Assembly: GCA_903887485.1 (NCBI GenBank)
Contig: CAISPV010000016.1
Coordinates: 1-64,000 of the forward strand
Direction of reading: 5' to 3'
Source: an uncultured Desulfobulbaceae bacterium
GTDB taxonomy: Bacteria; Desulfobacterota; Desulfobulbia; Desulfobulbales; Desulfocapsaceae
Length of the DNA: 64,000 nucleotides
Positions 9,601 to 17,717 of the stretch are shown one piece after another; the first letter of the stretch is position 1; each line of letters starts with the position of its first letter. The notes under the pieces are model-generated. The model was not told the origin of the DNA. It worked only from the letters and a program-made list of their open reading frames with translations, and did not search any database. Position numbers and translations under genes: made by a program.

Positions 9601-9847
9601 GGACGAGCTGCGCAAGGCCATTCTTGAAGGGGCGGTCAAACGTCTGCGGCCAAAGTTTATGACCATGGCCACAATGTTTCTTGGACTGGTTCCGATTATG
9701 TGGTCTACAGGAGCCGGGGCCGATGTCATGAAGCGCATCGCGGCGCCCATGATCGGCGGTATTTTCACCTCATTTTTGTTGGAGCTTCTGGTCTATCCGG
9801 CGATTTATGAGATCTGGAAATGGAATTTCGAGGTTAAAAAAACGTGA
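6596..9847 (+). CDS. cusA: CusA-like heavy-metal RND efflux pump (HME-RND)
   Basis: Inner-membrane proton-driven exporter of monovalent copper/silver. The start is the ATG at 6596 (MIDRIVDLSVNNRF, typical for CusA), overlapping the adaptor gene; 1083 residues. The first periplasmic loop (DAIPDLSDTQVIVY) and TM4 Asp (GVMVDAAIVVVE, ~residue 404) fit the family. The three methionines of the Cu site are conserved in context: LYMPST, PLSMMETV and RIDMLTTGI. In the transmembrane proton relay the Lys of RLRPKFMTM is kept. However, the Glu that normally follows in GVDAETGV is Gly (GVDAGTGVFMLL, G977). Two Asp residues flank it and could compensate. Confidence 0.93.
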   Translation: MIDRIVDLSVNNRFVVFILIAAACVAGWWSMNRVALDAIPDLSDTQVIVYSRWDRSPDIIEDQVTYPIVTAMLGAPGVKTVRGFSDFGYSYVYVIFEEGTDIYWARSRTLEYLSGVLSQLPKGVQTELGPDATGLGWVFQYALVDESGKHSLADLRSCQDWMVRYHLKSVAGVAEVAPIGGFSRQYQVNVDPNLLQAYNLPLSRVVEAVRGGNTEASGRMIEFGGTEYMVRGRGYAKSIADFENILLTTSDSGAPIRIKDVGQVVLGPDLRRGVTDLDGTGEVVSGIVVMRQGQNALDVIDRVKAKIREIEPGLPAGVKIVPIYDRSELILRAIDNLKSTLVEIIVTVVLVILLFLRHIPSAIIPMITIPVAVLLAFIPFRLMGLTANIMSLGGIAIAIGVMVDAAIVVVEQTHKKLEEWEQGGRKEEYRTVVVAAVKQVAGPSFFAMLVIAVSFLPVLTLEAQEGRLFKPLAYTKTLAMLIAAGLVITLDPALRLFFTRLHRYDFRPRWLCRVANAVVVGTIHSEEKHPLSRVLIRFYQPIAEWTLRRKGIVLAAALILVLATVPVFLRLGSEFMPPLDEGAILYMPSTSPGISIAEAQRLLQETDRILHRFPEVDRVLGKAGRAETSTDPAPLSMMETVITLHPKTKWRSVDTWYSSWAPEWAKVILRRFTPDRLSTEKLISRMNEALTLPGLANGWTMPIKGRIDMLTTGIRTPVGLKISGADLTVIEEIGAQVEALLPTVKGTRSVFAEKTGSGYFLDFEWNREQLAFFGLSMDEAQAAVQNAIGGETVTTTVEGRERYSVNVRYQRDFRTDLDALGRVLVADPEGRRQIPIGQLADIKVATGPSMIRNENGLLTGYVYVDMAGRDPDGYIKEADSLIRDKVKLTAGYTVSWSGQYEAMQRVKQRLGVVLPLTLFLIFVLLYLNTRSFTKTGIVLLAVPFSAIGAVWLLFLLGYNMSIGVWVGLIALLGVDAGTGVFMLLYLDIAYEQARKEGRLRSLDELRKAILEGAVKRLRPKFMTMATMFLGLVPIMWSTGAGADVMKRIAAPMIGGIFTSFLLELLVYPAIYEIWKWNFEVKKT

Positions 9848-9927
9848 AATCAGGCACGTAACGAAGTAATGTTACACTTAACGATTCACGAATATGCATT
9901 GCTATCTGCAACTAAAAGGAGGGTGCT

Positions 9928-10446
9928 ATGAAAAAAGGAATTTTGTCTGGCCTGTTGATCGTGTTTTTGTTGTCCCTAGCCGGATTCGTTTGGGCCCAGG
10001 ATGATATTCAAAAAGAGCCATCTTGTAAATTCTGCGGTATGGACAGGGGAAAATTCGCACACAGCAGGATGCTCGTGACCTATGATGATGGAACAACGCT
10101 GGGAACCTGCAGTCTTCATTGTCTCGCGATTGATCTTGCCGTGAATATCGATAAAACGCCCAGTTCCATTGAGGTGGGAGATTTCAACAGCAAAAATCTC
10201 ATTGATGCGGAAAAGGCATTTTGGGTCATTGGTGGCAACAAATCAGGAGTCATGACCCAAAATGCCAAATGGGCCTTTGAAAAGAAAGAGGATGCGGAAA
10301 AATTTATCATGGAAAACAGCGGAACCCTGGCGACCTTTGATGAGGCGATGAAGGCAGCCTATGAAAGCATGTATACCGATACCGGGATGATCCGGGAGAA
10401 GAGAAAAATGAAAAAGATGCAAGGGGTTGGTCATCAGCATCAGTAA
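9928..10446 (+). CDS. NosL-like periplasmic copper-binding protein (first copy)
   Basis: The 172-residue protein has a signal peptide (MKKGILSGLLIVFLLSLAGFVWAQ) and the NosL-type Cu(I) motif CKFCGMD (C33, C36, M38). A conserved C-x-LHC element (GTCSLHCLA) and a C-terminal His tail (GVGHQHQ) add likely metal ligands. NosL is a Cu(I) chaperone for nitrous oxide reductase, but no nosZ is nearby, so a general copper-delivery or sensing role in the periplasm is the better inference. A strong Shine-Dalgarno (AAAGGAGG) precedes the ATG. It begins a six-gene tight operon ending at 14108. Confidence 0.85.
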   Translation: MKKGILSGLLIVFLLSLAGFVWAQDDIQKEPSCKFCGMDRGKFAHSRMLVTYDDGTTLGTCSLHCLAIDLAVNIDKTPSSIEVGDFNSKNLIDAEKAFWVIGGNKSGVMTQNAKWAFEKKEDAEKFIMENSGTLATFDEAMKAAYESMYTDTGMIREKRKMKKMQGVGHQHQ

Positions 10447-10473
10447 TGGCGTCAGTAATCAGGAGAAAGTGGC

Positions 10474-10947
10474 ATGTCTGTTTTGCGAGTGATTGTTGTT
10501 GCGGTTCTTTTCATGTTGTCATTGCCGCTGACGGGTGAAGCAGCACCCGTCACGGCCGCGAAAGCGGACAAGTGCCCGGTCTGCGGCATGTTTGTGGTCA
10601 AGTATCCGGATTTTTTGGCCCAGATCATCTTCACGGATGACTCCCATGCCCTTTTTGACGGCCCCAAGGATATGTTCAAATATTATTTCAATATCAAAAA
10701 ATATAATGCGGCCAAAGAGCTGTCCGACATCGCCTTCATCTATGTCACCGACTACTATAGTATGACCCCGATTGATGGCCGGACAGCCTGGTATGTCGTT
10801 GGCAGCGATGTCTTCGGACCTATGGGGCGGGAGCTCATGCCATTTGCCCAGGAAGCGGATGCCGCAGAATTTATGAAAGATCATTCCGGGAAAAAACTGA
10901 TTCGCTTTGATGAGGTCACACCTGATTTGATTCAAGGGCTGGATTGA
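10474..10947 (+). CDS. NosL-like protein (second copy)
   Basis: The 157-residue exported protein carries the motif KCPVCGMFV (C34, C37, M39) after a signal peptide. It also has the NosL-family segments FDGPKDMFKYYF, DYYSMTPIDGRTAWYVVGSDVFGPMG and FAQEADAAEFMKDHSG. It is diverged from the preceding copy rather than a fresh duplication. The downstream gene overlaps by four bases (ATGA), so it is translationally coupled to the small membrane protein and the ABC transporter. Probably a periplasmic Cu(I) carrier. Confidence 0.87.
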   Translation: MSVLRVIVVAVLFMLSLPLTGEAAPVTAAKADKCPVCGMFVVKYPDFLAQIIFTDDSHALFDGPKDMFKYYFNIKKYNAAKELSDIAFIYVTDYYSMTPIDGRTAWYVVGSDVFGPMGRELMPFAQEADAAEFMKDHSGKKLIRFDEVTPDLIQGLD

Positions 10948-11255
10948 TGTTGCTGAGAAAATCAGATATTTTTTTCAGTTCTCTTGTCGTGGGAGCGGTT
11001 CTGATGGGTCTGATGTTCATGGATGCGGTTGTCAGCCAACGTCTTGACAGGGAATTTGTTCGGGAGCGGCGTGCGATCGTCAGGGCACTGACGCTGACTG
11101 ATTTGTGTCTGTTTACCGAGGCGCGCTATACCCGCCATCCGAGCATGACGGAGCTGCATACGCCGTTCCAGGATCATCCGATGGCCCTTGAACATTTTCC
11201 CTCGGGCTCCATCATGGCCGTACCAGCGCGTCTCTACCCACCAGCGCAGCAGTGA
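10944..11255 (+). CDS. Small single-pass membrane protein of the NosL/ABC cassette
   Basis: 103 residues with one N-terminal hydrophobic segment (FFSSLVVGAVLMGLMFMDAV). A basic/polar stretch and a C-terminal part with scattered His and Met follow (HPSMTELHTPFQDHPMALEHF). The family was not recognised. Its position, overlapping the second nosL-like gene by four bases and ending six bases before the ABC permease, indicates a part in the same system. The His/Met-rich tail, if periplasmic, could touch the metal. Confidence 0.75.
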   Translation: MMLLRKSDIFFSSLVVGAVLMGLMFMDAVVSQRLDREFVRERRAIVRALTLTDLCLFTEARYTRHPSMTELHTPFQDHPMALEHFPSGSIMAVPARLYPPAQQ

Positions 11256-11261
11256 GCATAT

Positions 11262-12419
11262 ATGAAAGCCCTTGAAAAACAACGGAATATCCTCGATTTT
11301 ACCCTTTCTTCTCTCGGGCGGAGAAAGGGTAAAAATATTGCCCTGGTGATGGTGTATACCTTTGTAATTTTCCTGTTGGCCTCCGTCCTCTTTTTTACGC
11401 ATTCGCTCAAGAAAGAGGCGGCCCTGATTCTTCAGGATGCCCCGGCCATGACGGTCCAAAGACTGGTGGCGGGTCGGCAGGATATGATTCCGATGCACTA
11501 TATCGATTCCATCAGACAGATCAAGGGCGTTCAATCCGTTGTGCCGCGGTTGTGGGGATACTATTACGATGCCCTGAGTGGCGCAAACTATACCCTGATG
11601 GTCAATGCGGACTTAAATGACCGCGCCGGAGAGATCATTATCGGCAATGGCGTGTCCTGGCGGAGTGCGCCCGGAAAACGGAATAATCAGGGCCTGCAAA
11701 AAAATGACATCATCCCCTTTAAAACCTATGACGGAACTGTTCTGGGCTTGAAGGTCAAGGGACTTCTGCCCTTTGCCTCAGAGCTGGTTACCGCCGATCT
11801 GATCCTGGTCTCGGAGACGGATTTCCGAAAGATCTTTGCCATTGCCAATGATCAGGCCACGGATCTGGTACTCCAGGTCAGAAACGCCAAAGAGCTTCCC
11901 ACCATTGCCGCCAAGATTACCCAGATCCATCCTGATACCCGGCCGATATTACGGCAGGAGATACTGCGAACCTATGACGCGGTTTTCGACTGGCGTGGCG
12001 GGGTGATTCTCATGGTGCTTGCCGGCGTTTTCTTTGCCTTTATCATCCTGGCATGGGACAAGGCCACGGGATTGAGTGCCGAGGAAAAACGGGAGATCGG
12101 TATCCTCAAGGCGATCGGGTGGGAAACCTCGGATATCCTGCTGATGAAATTCTGGGAAGGTGCGGCAGTATCTTTGATGGCATTTTTTATGGGGATATTT
12201 CTGGCCTATCTGCATGTTTTTCTGGCATCTTCCATCCTGTTTGCCCCCGTGCTGAAAGGATGGTCGGTCCTTTATCCCCATTTCAGGTTGACACCGTATA
12301 TCAATGCTTATCAGATAGCGACCCTGTTTTTTTTAACGGTCATTCCCTATACCGTGGCAACGATTGTGCCGTCGTGGCGGTCGGCAACGATTGACCCGGA
12401 TTCAGTCATGAGGATGTAA
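11262..12419 (+). CDS. ABC transporter permease, FtsX/MacB-LolE type
   Basis: 385 residues with one N-terminal transmembrane helix (IALVMVYTFVIFLLASVLFF), a ~230-residue periplasmic domain and three C-terminal helices. This is the layout of FtsX-domain permeases. The cytoplasmic motif LSAEEKREIGILKAIGWETSDIL is the characteristic coupling helix of MacB/LolCE proteins. Such permeases usually act as mechanotransmission devices on periplasmic partners rather than classic transporters. The likely partners are the NosL-like proteins encoded just upstream. The ATPase gene starts 4 bases downstream. Confidence 0.88.
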   Translation: MKALEKQRNILDFTLSSLGRRKGKNIALVMVYTFVIFLLASVLFFTHSLKKEAALILQDAPAMTVQRLVAGRQDMIPMHYIDSIRQIKGVQSVVPRLWGYYYDALSGANYTLMVNADLNDRAGEIIIGNGVSWRSAPGKRNNQGLQKNDIIPFKTYDGTVLGLKVKGLLPFASELVTADLILVSETDFRKIFAIANDQATDLVLQVRNAKELPTIAAKITQIHPDTRPILRQEILRTYDAVFDWRGGVILMVLAGVFFAFIILAWDKATGLSAEEKREIGILKAIGWETSDILLMKFWEGAAVSLMAFFMGIFLAYLHVFLASSILFAPVLKGWSVLYPHFRLTPYINAYQIATLFFLTVIPYTVATIVPSWRSATIDPDSVMRM

Positions 12420-12423
12420 GGTT

Positions 12424-13110
12424 ATGATTCATCTTCAGGATATCCGCAAGGTCTTCAACGCCGGAAAGCCCAACGAATTCGTGGCCATCGAAGGGGTGAA
12501 TCTTGCCATCGACTCCCATGGGGCCATTGCGCTAAAAGGGCCGAGTGGTTCAGGAAAGACCACGTTGTTAAGCATCTTGGGATGTATGGCCAGGCCAACC
12601 TCGGGCAGGATCACGCTGCAGGAAAGGGAGATAACGAGCCTTCCCGAGCGGTTTCTTACCGAAATCAGACGGGAGACATTCGGGTTCATCTTTCAACAGT
12701 TCAATCTCATCAAGGGTATTACCGTCTTGGAAAATGTGATGCTTCCCGCTTATCCCAATGCTGAGAACCATGCCTCCCTGAAGAAACGGGCGATGGATCT
12801 GCTCGATTTGTTGAATATTGGCGGCAAGGCATTGGCGAAAGTTGAGTGGCTTTCCGGCGGCGAGGCGCAACGGACAGCGATTGCCAGGGCATTGATCAAT
12901 AATCCCACCATCATCATCGCTGATGAGCCTACCGCCCACCTTGATACCCATCTATCCGCGGAATTCATGGAAATCATGCGGCAGCTCAAACAGGAAGGCA
13001 AAACCATCCTCCTTGCCAGCCATGATCCCATTGTCTATGAATCGAAGGTCATTGACCGGATTGTCGAGATGAGAGACGGGAAGGTCGTGTCCGCAGGTGG
13101 TGGCCCATGA
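12424..13110 (+). CDS. ABC transporter ATP-binding protein, LolD/MacB type
   Basis: 228 residues. Walker A is GPSGSGKTTLL, Q-loop GFIFQQFNLIKG, signature LSGGEAQRTAIARAL, Walker B IIIADEPTAHLD, and the H-loop is LLASHD. The sequence is closest in style to LolD/MacB/FtsE ATPases, which pair with FtsX-type permeases such as the preceding gene. It overlaps the next gene by four bases. All catalytic residues are intact. Confidence 0.92.
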   Translation: MIHLQDIRKVFNAGKPNEFVAIEGVNLAIDSHGAIALKGPSGSGKTTLLSILGCMARPTSGRITLQEREITSLPERFLTEIRRETFGFIFQQFNLIKGITVLENVMLPAYPNAENHASLKKRAMDLLDLLNIGGKALAKVEWLSGGEAQRTAIARALINNPTIIIADEPTAHLDTHLSAEFMEIMRQLKQEGKTILLASHDPIVYESKVIDRIVEMRDGKVVSAGGGP

Positions 13111-14108
13111 TATTTCATCCCGGCATCCTGGCCTTGCTTTTGGGGTCGGCCCTGACTTCCTCCATGCTATGCTATTGCGCATACGAAGGTGTGCGCATCA
13201 TCTGGGGCTGGGATATCCGCAGTGGCAGTGAGCGGCAACTGGAGCTGGAACGCAGAACCTATCTGGTTTCGTTGGTCATGAGTTATGTCCTGGGTTTCCA
13301 GCTCCTTTCCCTGTTTCTGTTCATCTATACGGCCGACACGCTCAGCCCTCTTTTTATCGGTGCCATGTGCGCGGCCGGCAGCCTCAAGGTCAATGGATTT
13401 GGCTATCCAGCCCTTATTCTCAAAATCGTCACTTGTCTTCTTGCCGGTCTGTGGCTCATTGTCAATTTTACCGACAACAAGGCCCCTGATTATCCGTTAA
13501 TCCGGATCAAGTACTGGTTGCTGCTTTGCATCACCCCTTTCCTGATTGCCGAAGCCAGTGTTCAGGCAGGGTATCTTTTGGGCCTCAAGCCCAATATCAT
13601 TACATCTTGTTGCGGGACGCTTTTCAGCACCGATGTCAACACGGTCATATCTGACCTTCTTGCTCTTCCCCGTTTGCTGTCGCAAGGAGCCTTTTTGGCA
13701 AGCACGCTCATTACAATGGCATTGGGATTGTATGTGTATCTGAAGACAAAGGGGGCCTGTCTTTTTTCCATCGTCTCCCTTTTCCATTTGTTCATATCCG
13801 TTACCGCACTCATTTCGTTTATCAGCATTTATTTCTATGAACTGCCCACCCATCATTGCCCGTTCTGCATCCTGCATTCGGAGTATGGGTACGTGGGGTA
13901 TCCCCTGTATTTGGTGATTCTTGTGAGCGCCTTATCCGGTCTGGGGACGGGCATTATTAGCCCGTTTCGAAAAATTGCAAGCCTCCACGACGTTATTCCG
14001 CACATTCAAAAACGACTTGCCTTGATCTCGATCCTGGCAAATTCCGTTTTTATCTTGATCGCCGGATACGGCATTCTGTTTTCCAACCTGAGTCTGGCGG
14101 CATATTAA
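13107..14108 (+). CDS. Polytopic membrane protein with CxxC and CC motifs
   Basis: 333 residues, strongly hydrophobic, with about eight predicted transmembrane segments. The family was not recognised. Cysteine pairs stand out: SMLCYCAYEG near the N-terminus, ITSCCGTLFS in the middle, and HHCPFCILHSEY between two helices. A membrane-embedded CPFC next to two histidines suggests thiol redox chemistry (VKOR/DsbB-like) or copper binding; neither is proven. It is the last gene of the tight nosL-ABC group (ATGA overlap with the ATPase gene), so it probably serves the same pathway. Confidence 0.8.
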   Translation: MIFHPGILALLLGSALTSSMLCYCAYEGVRIIWGWDIRSGSERQLELERRTYLVSLVMSYVLGFQLLSLFLFIYTADTLSPLFIGAMCAAGSLKVNGFGYPALILKIVTCLLAGLWLIVNFTDNKAPDYPLIRIKYWLLLCITPFLIAEASVQAGYLLGLKPNIITSCCGTLFSTDVNTVISDLLALPRLLSQGAFLASTLITMALGLYVYLKTKGACLFSIVSLFHLFISVTALISFISIYFYELPTHHCPFCILHSEYGYVGYPLYLVILVSALSGLGTGIISPFRKIASLHDVIPHIQKRLALISILANSVFILIAGYGILFSNLSLAAY

Positions 14109-14435
14109 CGCAAGTTGCCGGGCTGGCGTAATCATTGAATATTATTAAATGATTATCATCAACATCCTGAGTGGTAACGAATTGTTATCACGATACCTTC
14201 TGTGAGGGGTGTAAATCACCTTGACATTCTCACGAATATGGGAATAACTATTATGTGCTTTCAATGAAAGGGAGAAAACTTGTAAGGGCATCAATGTTTT
14301 TCAGTTTGTGTAAATGGAATGGAGGCCCAATCTTACAATAACGAGTGAACATGTATTTTTTTAAAGGCTAATTCCATGGCTCATCGGTTGTCGAAGGTTG
14401 GCGTTGATTTGAAAAAAAATAAAAAGGGGTGGCGT
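14109..14435. other. Intergenic region before the repeat-protein gene
   Basis: 327 bases without a convincing gene. It holds an ATGAT-T-ATCAT palindrome (14149-14159), a TTGACA hexamer at 14221-14226 with only a weak AATAAC candidate -10 sixteen bases downstream, and AT-rich leader sequence. A promoter for the 14436 gene is likely here but its exact position is uncertain. Confidence 0.5.
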
Positions 14436-17162
14436 ATGAAGCGGGATAATGTTTTCAGGCATATCTTTGGATGGTTGCTCTTATTTATTTTAGGTGTGTG
14501 GGCTGGCCCTGTTTTTGCTGCCACCATTTCCGGCACGGTGACGAATAATGCCGGAACGCCAGCACTCCTTGCTCTTGTGCCTGTGGTTGCCTATACCGCA
14601 GTTGATCCTCTTGTCACTGTTGATCCCTGCAATCCCGCCACTTATCAGATAGCCGGTACAACCGTTACAGATGGCAGTGGCGTATATATGATTACCCATA
14701 CGCTCTCCAGCACAAGTCTCCCGGCTGGAGATTATTATTTAAGGGCCATCCCCGCTCCTCCTGACAATTATATTGCTGAATGGTGGGCATTGGCAGGGAG
14801 CACCTCTGTCTGCGGTTCAGCAGAGCTAGTGACCGTGGCAGTGGGCGGGGCGGCTACAGGCAAGGACTTCCAGCTTGACGTCGGCGCCACCATTTCCGGC
14901 ACAGCGAGGGACAACCTCGGGGCTCTTCTTACCTCCGGATATGTCGATGCCTACGCCTACACTGGCCCTCCCCTCCCCTGCGCCCCCATGACTTACACCT
15001 TCGCCGGTACTGCCACTATTGGAGCAGATGGTACTTATACCATCATTGGCCTCCCTGCCGGCACCTATTACCTGAAGGCCTTTTCTGACAATCATATTTC
15101 CGGGTGGCGGGCAGCGGCCGGGAGCAGTTCTGACTGCGCTTTAGCAGAAACAGTATCCGTGTTGGCAGGCGCGACGGTTATTGGCAAGGATTTCCAGCTT
15201 GATATCGGCTCCAAAATTTTTGGCATCGTGAGAGATAGCGCCGGAGTTCCCCTCGTTGACGATTTGGGCTATGTCGAGGCCTATACTGATGCCTGTCTTT
15301 ATAGCTACGCAGGCCATGCCTTTATAAATTCGAATGGAACGTACGAGATTACAGGGCTTCCCCTCGGTACCTATTACCTCAAGGCGTATCCTTCGGGTAA
15401 TTATGTCTCCGGGTGGCGCATTAATTCGACAACGAGCACTCTTGACTGCAACTCTGCAAGTTTTGTATCAGTGACGGTCCCAGGTCAGGTGATTTCGCCC
15501 ACGGATTTTCAGCTTGATTCCGGCGCTCAAACTTCCGGTGTCGTCACTGACAATTATGGAACCCCTGTGGTCTGGGCGAGTGTCGATGCCTACGACGGCG
15601 ATCCCTGCGGCGCCACCTCTGCCGTCCCTAAAGGCACTTTTACGACGGATGTGAATGGCGCCTATAAAGTTATCGGCCTTCCCGACGGCACGTATTATCT
15701 CAAGGCCTCTGTGGATGTTACCCATATTCCTGAATGGTGGGCTGATCCTTCGAGTACCGCCGCCTGTGAAGGGGCGCAGGGTGTGATCGTGATCGCCGGT
15801 GGAACTGTTGCCGGCAAGAATTTCCAGCTTGATGTCGCCGCCAACATCTCCGGTATAGTAACAGGGGGCGCCGGAACTGATGGTGGGTACGTCGATGCCT
15901 ATAGCGGAAGTGCCTGTAGCGGTACCTGGGTTGCGAGTGGTTCTCTGGATACGTCCGGTGCGTATATGATTGAGGGGATTCCGGCCGGCACCTATTACCT
16001 GAAGGCCTCTGCCAATGGGAATTTCATCCCTGAGTGGTGGGCAGGATCTGCGAGCACTCCTGCCTGTGGCAGCGCGGGGACAGTGACAGTAACGGTGGGC
16101 GGGACGGCTTCCGGCAAGAATTTCCAGCTTGGCGCCGGCGCCACCATTTCCGGCACGGTGTATGATACCTCGCCCACTCCCGTTGCCATTAGTAATGGGG
16201 GGTATGTAATGGCCATTGCCGGTACCCCTTGTGGCTCTTATACCGTTTTCAGGGTTGGCGACATAGGAACGGATGGCACCTATACGGTTACAGGCCTCCC
16301 TGCCGGAAGTTATTACCTGAAGGCCTACCCTCTCGGACTCTTTGCCTCTGAATGGTGGGCTAATCCTGCGAGCACTCCTGACTGTAGTGTTGCCGGGTTG
16401 GTGGTAACGGGGACATCCGGCAATAACTTCCAGCTCGACACCGGATTTCTGGTGACGGCTTCGGCAAGTCCTGTTGCCGGTGGCACTGTCAGCGGCAGCG
16501 GTACTTATGCTTCGGGTGGTACCGCCACCGTCACTGCCGCGCCGGCAGCAGGTTATCACTTTACCGGTTGGACTGGTGACGTTCTCATACCCGGTGACAC
16601 TACAAATCCCCTGTCTATCACGGTTGATGCGCCTAAAACTGTCGCGGCGAATTTTGCCCGGAACAGTTATACGGTGACAACCTCGTCGGCAACGCTTCCG
16701 TCAGGTTCGGGTGGCACTGTTAGCCCTGGCGGTACCTATAACTCCGGTTCCACCGCGACACTGACGGCATCGCCGGCATCAGGCTATGTCTTTACCGGTT
16801 GGAGCGGCGACACCACGGGATCAACAAACCCTCTTGGTATTCCGGTTTATTCCAATAGAAATATCGTCGCGAATTTTGCTAAAACCTATACGGTGACCAT
16901 CTCGGCACTCCCTGCTGCTGGCGGTACTTTTACAGGTAATGGTATTTATGCCTACGGCAGTACCGCGATTCTAACGGCAACACCGGCACGAGGCTATCTC
17001 TTTACCGGCTGGAGTGGAGACGTGCTCCCTGCGGATCTCAAAAAAAATCCTCTGGGGATTACGGTTTATGCAGATAAAAATATTACTGCGAATTTTGTTA
17101 AGAGACATATGGCTATACCTATTCGCACAATAGATGGCACAACCGTCATTATTTTCATGTAG
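14436..17162 (+). CDS. Large secreted repeat protein (carboxypeptidase-regulatory-like and InlB-B-type repeats)
   Basis: Start set at the ATG at 14436, preceded by AAAAAGGGGT and giving a signal peptide (FRHIFGWLLLFILGVWAGPVFA); 908 residues. Six to seven repeats of ~90-100 residues follow. Each has the order ISGTV...D, YVDAY, GTYTITGLPAGTYYLKA, PEWWA, S(T)xxC, GKNFQLD, which is the beta-sandwich pattern of CarboxypepD_reg-like domains. From ~residue 665 the repeat type changes to three 70-80-residue InlB B-repeat-like units (GGTVSGSGTY, FTGWSGD, ITVYADKNITANF). No catalytic domain or sortase motif is seen. Probably a cell-surface or matrix protein. The final ~20 residues (AIPIRTIDGTTVIIF) are unlike the repeats. 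Confidence 0.85.
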   Translation: MKRDNVFRHIFGWLLLFILGVWAGPVFAATISGTVTNNAGTPALLALVPVVAYTAVDPLVTVDPCNPATYQIAGTTVTDGSGVYMITHTLSSTSLPAGDYYLRAIPAPPDNYIAEWWALAGSTSVCGSAELVTVAVGGAATGKDFQLDVGATISGTARDNLGALLTSGYVDAYAYTGPPLPCAPMTYTFAGTATIGADGTYTIIGLPAGTYYLKAFSDNHISGWRAAAGSSSDCALAETVSVLAGATVIGKDFQLDIGSKIFGIVRDSAGVPLVDDLGYVEAYTDACLYSYAGHAFINSNGTYEITGLPLGTYYLKAYPSGNYVSGWRINSTTSTLDCNSASFVSVTVPGQVISPTDFQLDSGAQTSGVVTDNYGTPVVWASVDAYDGDPCGATSAVPKGTFTTDVNGAYKVIGLPDGTYYLKASVDVTHIPEWWADPSSTAACEGAQGVIVIAGGTVAGKNFQLDVAANISGIVTGGAGTDGGYVDAYSGSACSGTWVASGSLDTSGAYMIEGIPAGTYYLKASANGNFIPEWWAGSASTPACGSAGTVTVTVGGTASGKNFQLGAGATISGTVYDTSPTPVAISNGGYVMAIAGTPCGSYTVFRVGDIGTDGTYTVTGLPAGSYYLKAYPLGLFASEWWANPASTPDCSVAGLVVTGTSGNNFQLDTGFLVTASASPVAGGTVSGSGTYASGGTATVTAAPAAGYHFTGWTGDVLIPGDTTNPLSITVDAPKTVAANFARNSYTVTTSSATLPSGSGGTVSPGGTYNSGSTATLTASPASGYVFTGWSGDTTGSTNPLGIPVYSNRNIVANFAKTYTVTISALPAAGGTFTGNGIYAYGSTAILTATPARGYLFTGWSGDVLPADLKKNPLGITVYADKNITANFVKRHMAIPIRTIDGTTVIIFM

Positions 17163-17212
17163 GTTGCAGCTCGCAGAAAGATTGAGATTAATAATCTAAT
17201 AAAGGAGTAGTT

Positions 17213-17515
17213 ATGAACAAGAAAATCATATTTCCCATCGTATCTATCGTTATGTTCATGATGTCTTTTTTCAGCATTGCCGGCGCTGCTGTTTTGTCGC
17301 CGGAGAAGCAGGCACAAATTCGTGTCGAACGGATGCAACTGGAAACAGTCAGAAAAAAAATGCTTATGAGTTGCAACCAATTCAAGGAGGCAAATCCTGA
17401 CAAGTATGCCAGGTGCGTGAGTGATCATACTGCTCGACATGAGGCGAATGTGCAGTTGTTGATGAGAGATCCAGGTGCCTATTTTGCAAGGAAAGAAGCA
17501 AGTTTAAAGAAATAG
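17213..17515 (+). CDS. Small exported protein of unknown function
   Basis: 100 residues with a signal peptide (MNKKIIFPIVSIVMFMMSFFSIAGAA) and a good Shine-Dalgarno (AAAGGAG) ahead of the ATG. The mature part is charged and helical, with two cysteines (LMSCNQFKEANPDKYARC) that could form a disulfide. Not recognised. It lies between the large repeat protein and the FKBP gene, all on the same strand with short gaps, so it may belong to a secretion-related transcription unit. Confidence 0.7.
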   Translation: MNKKIIFPIVSIVMFMMSFFSIAGAAVLSPEKQAQIRVERMQLETVRKKMLMSCNQFKEANPDKYARCVSDHTARHEANVQLLMRDPGAYFARKEASLKK

Positions 17516-17717
17516 GTGTGATGCTGGCGCTGGTTCTCTGTGCTGGCTCCAGTATCTATTCCCTTTTTGTTGCTGTTGTGACGGTATCTGGTTTCTATGC
17601 GGCGCATGGGAATCAGATGTACGATGCTTTTGAATATGTAGATAAAAATTAAGAATGGATGGTTTGGTAACACGTCATTCATCTTCCTGTCCTGAAGATA
17701 GACCCAAGGGGGTTGGA

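Noticed and set aside
9928-10947. The two NosL-like genes as part of a denitrification (nos) cluster
   Set aside because: No nosZ, nosR, nosD, nosF or nosY is present; the adjacent transporter is of MacB/LolE type, not NosDFY.
14145-14165. ATGATTATCAT as a Fur box
   Set aside because: Only an 11-base palindrome is present, short of the 19-base Fur consensus, and the downstream gene gives no iron link.
14880-16440. Regular ~300-base repeats as a CRISPR or tandem DNA array
   Set aside because: The repetition is at protein level, with variable DNA sequence and long units inside one reading frame with a signal peptide.
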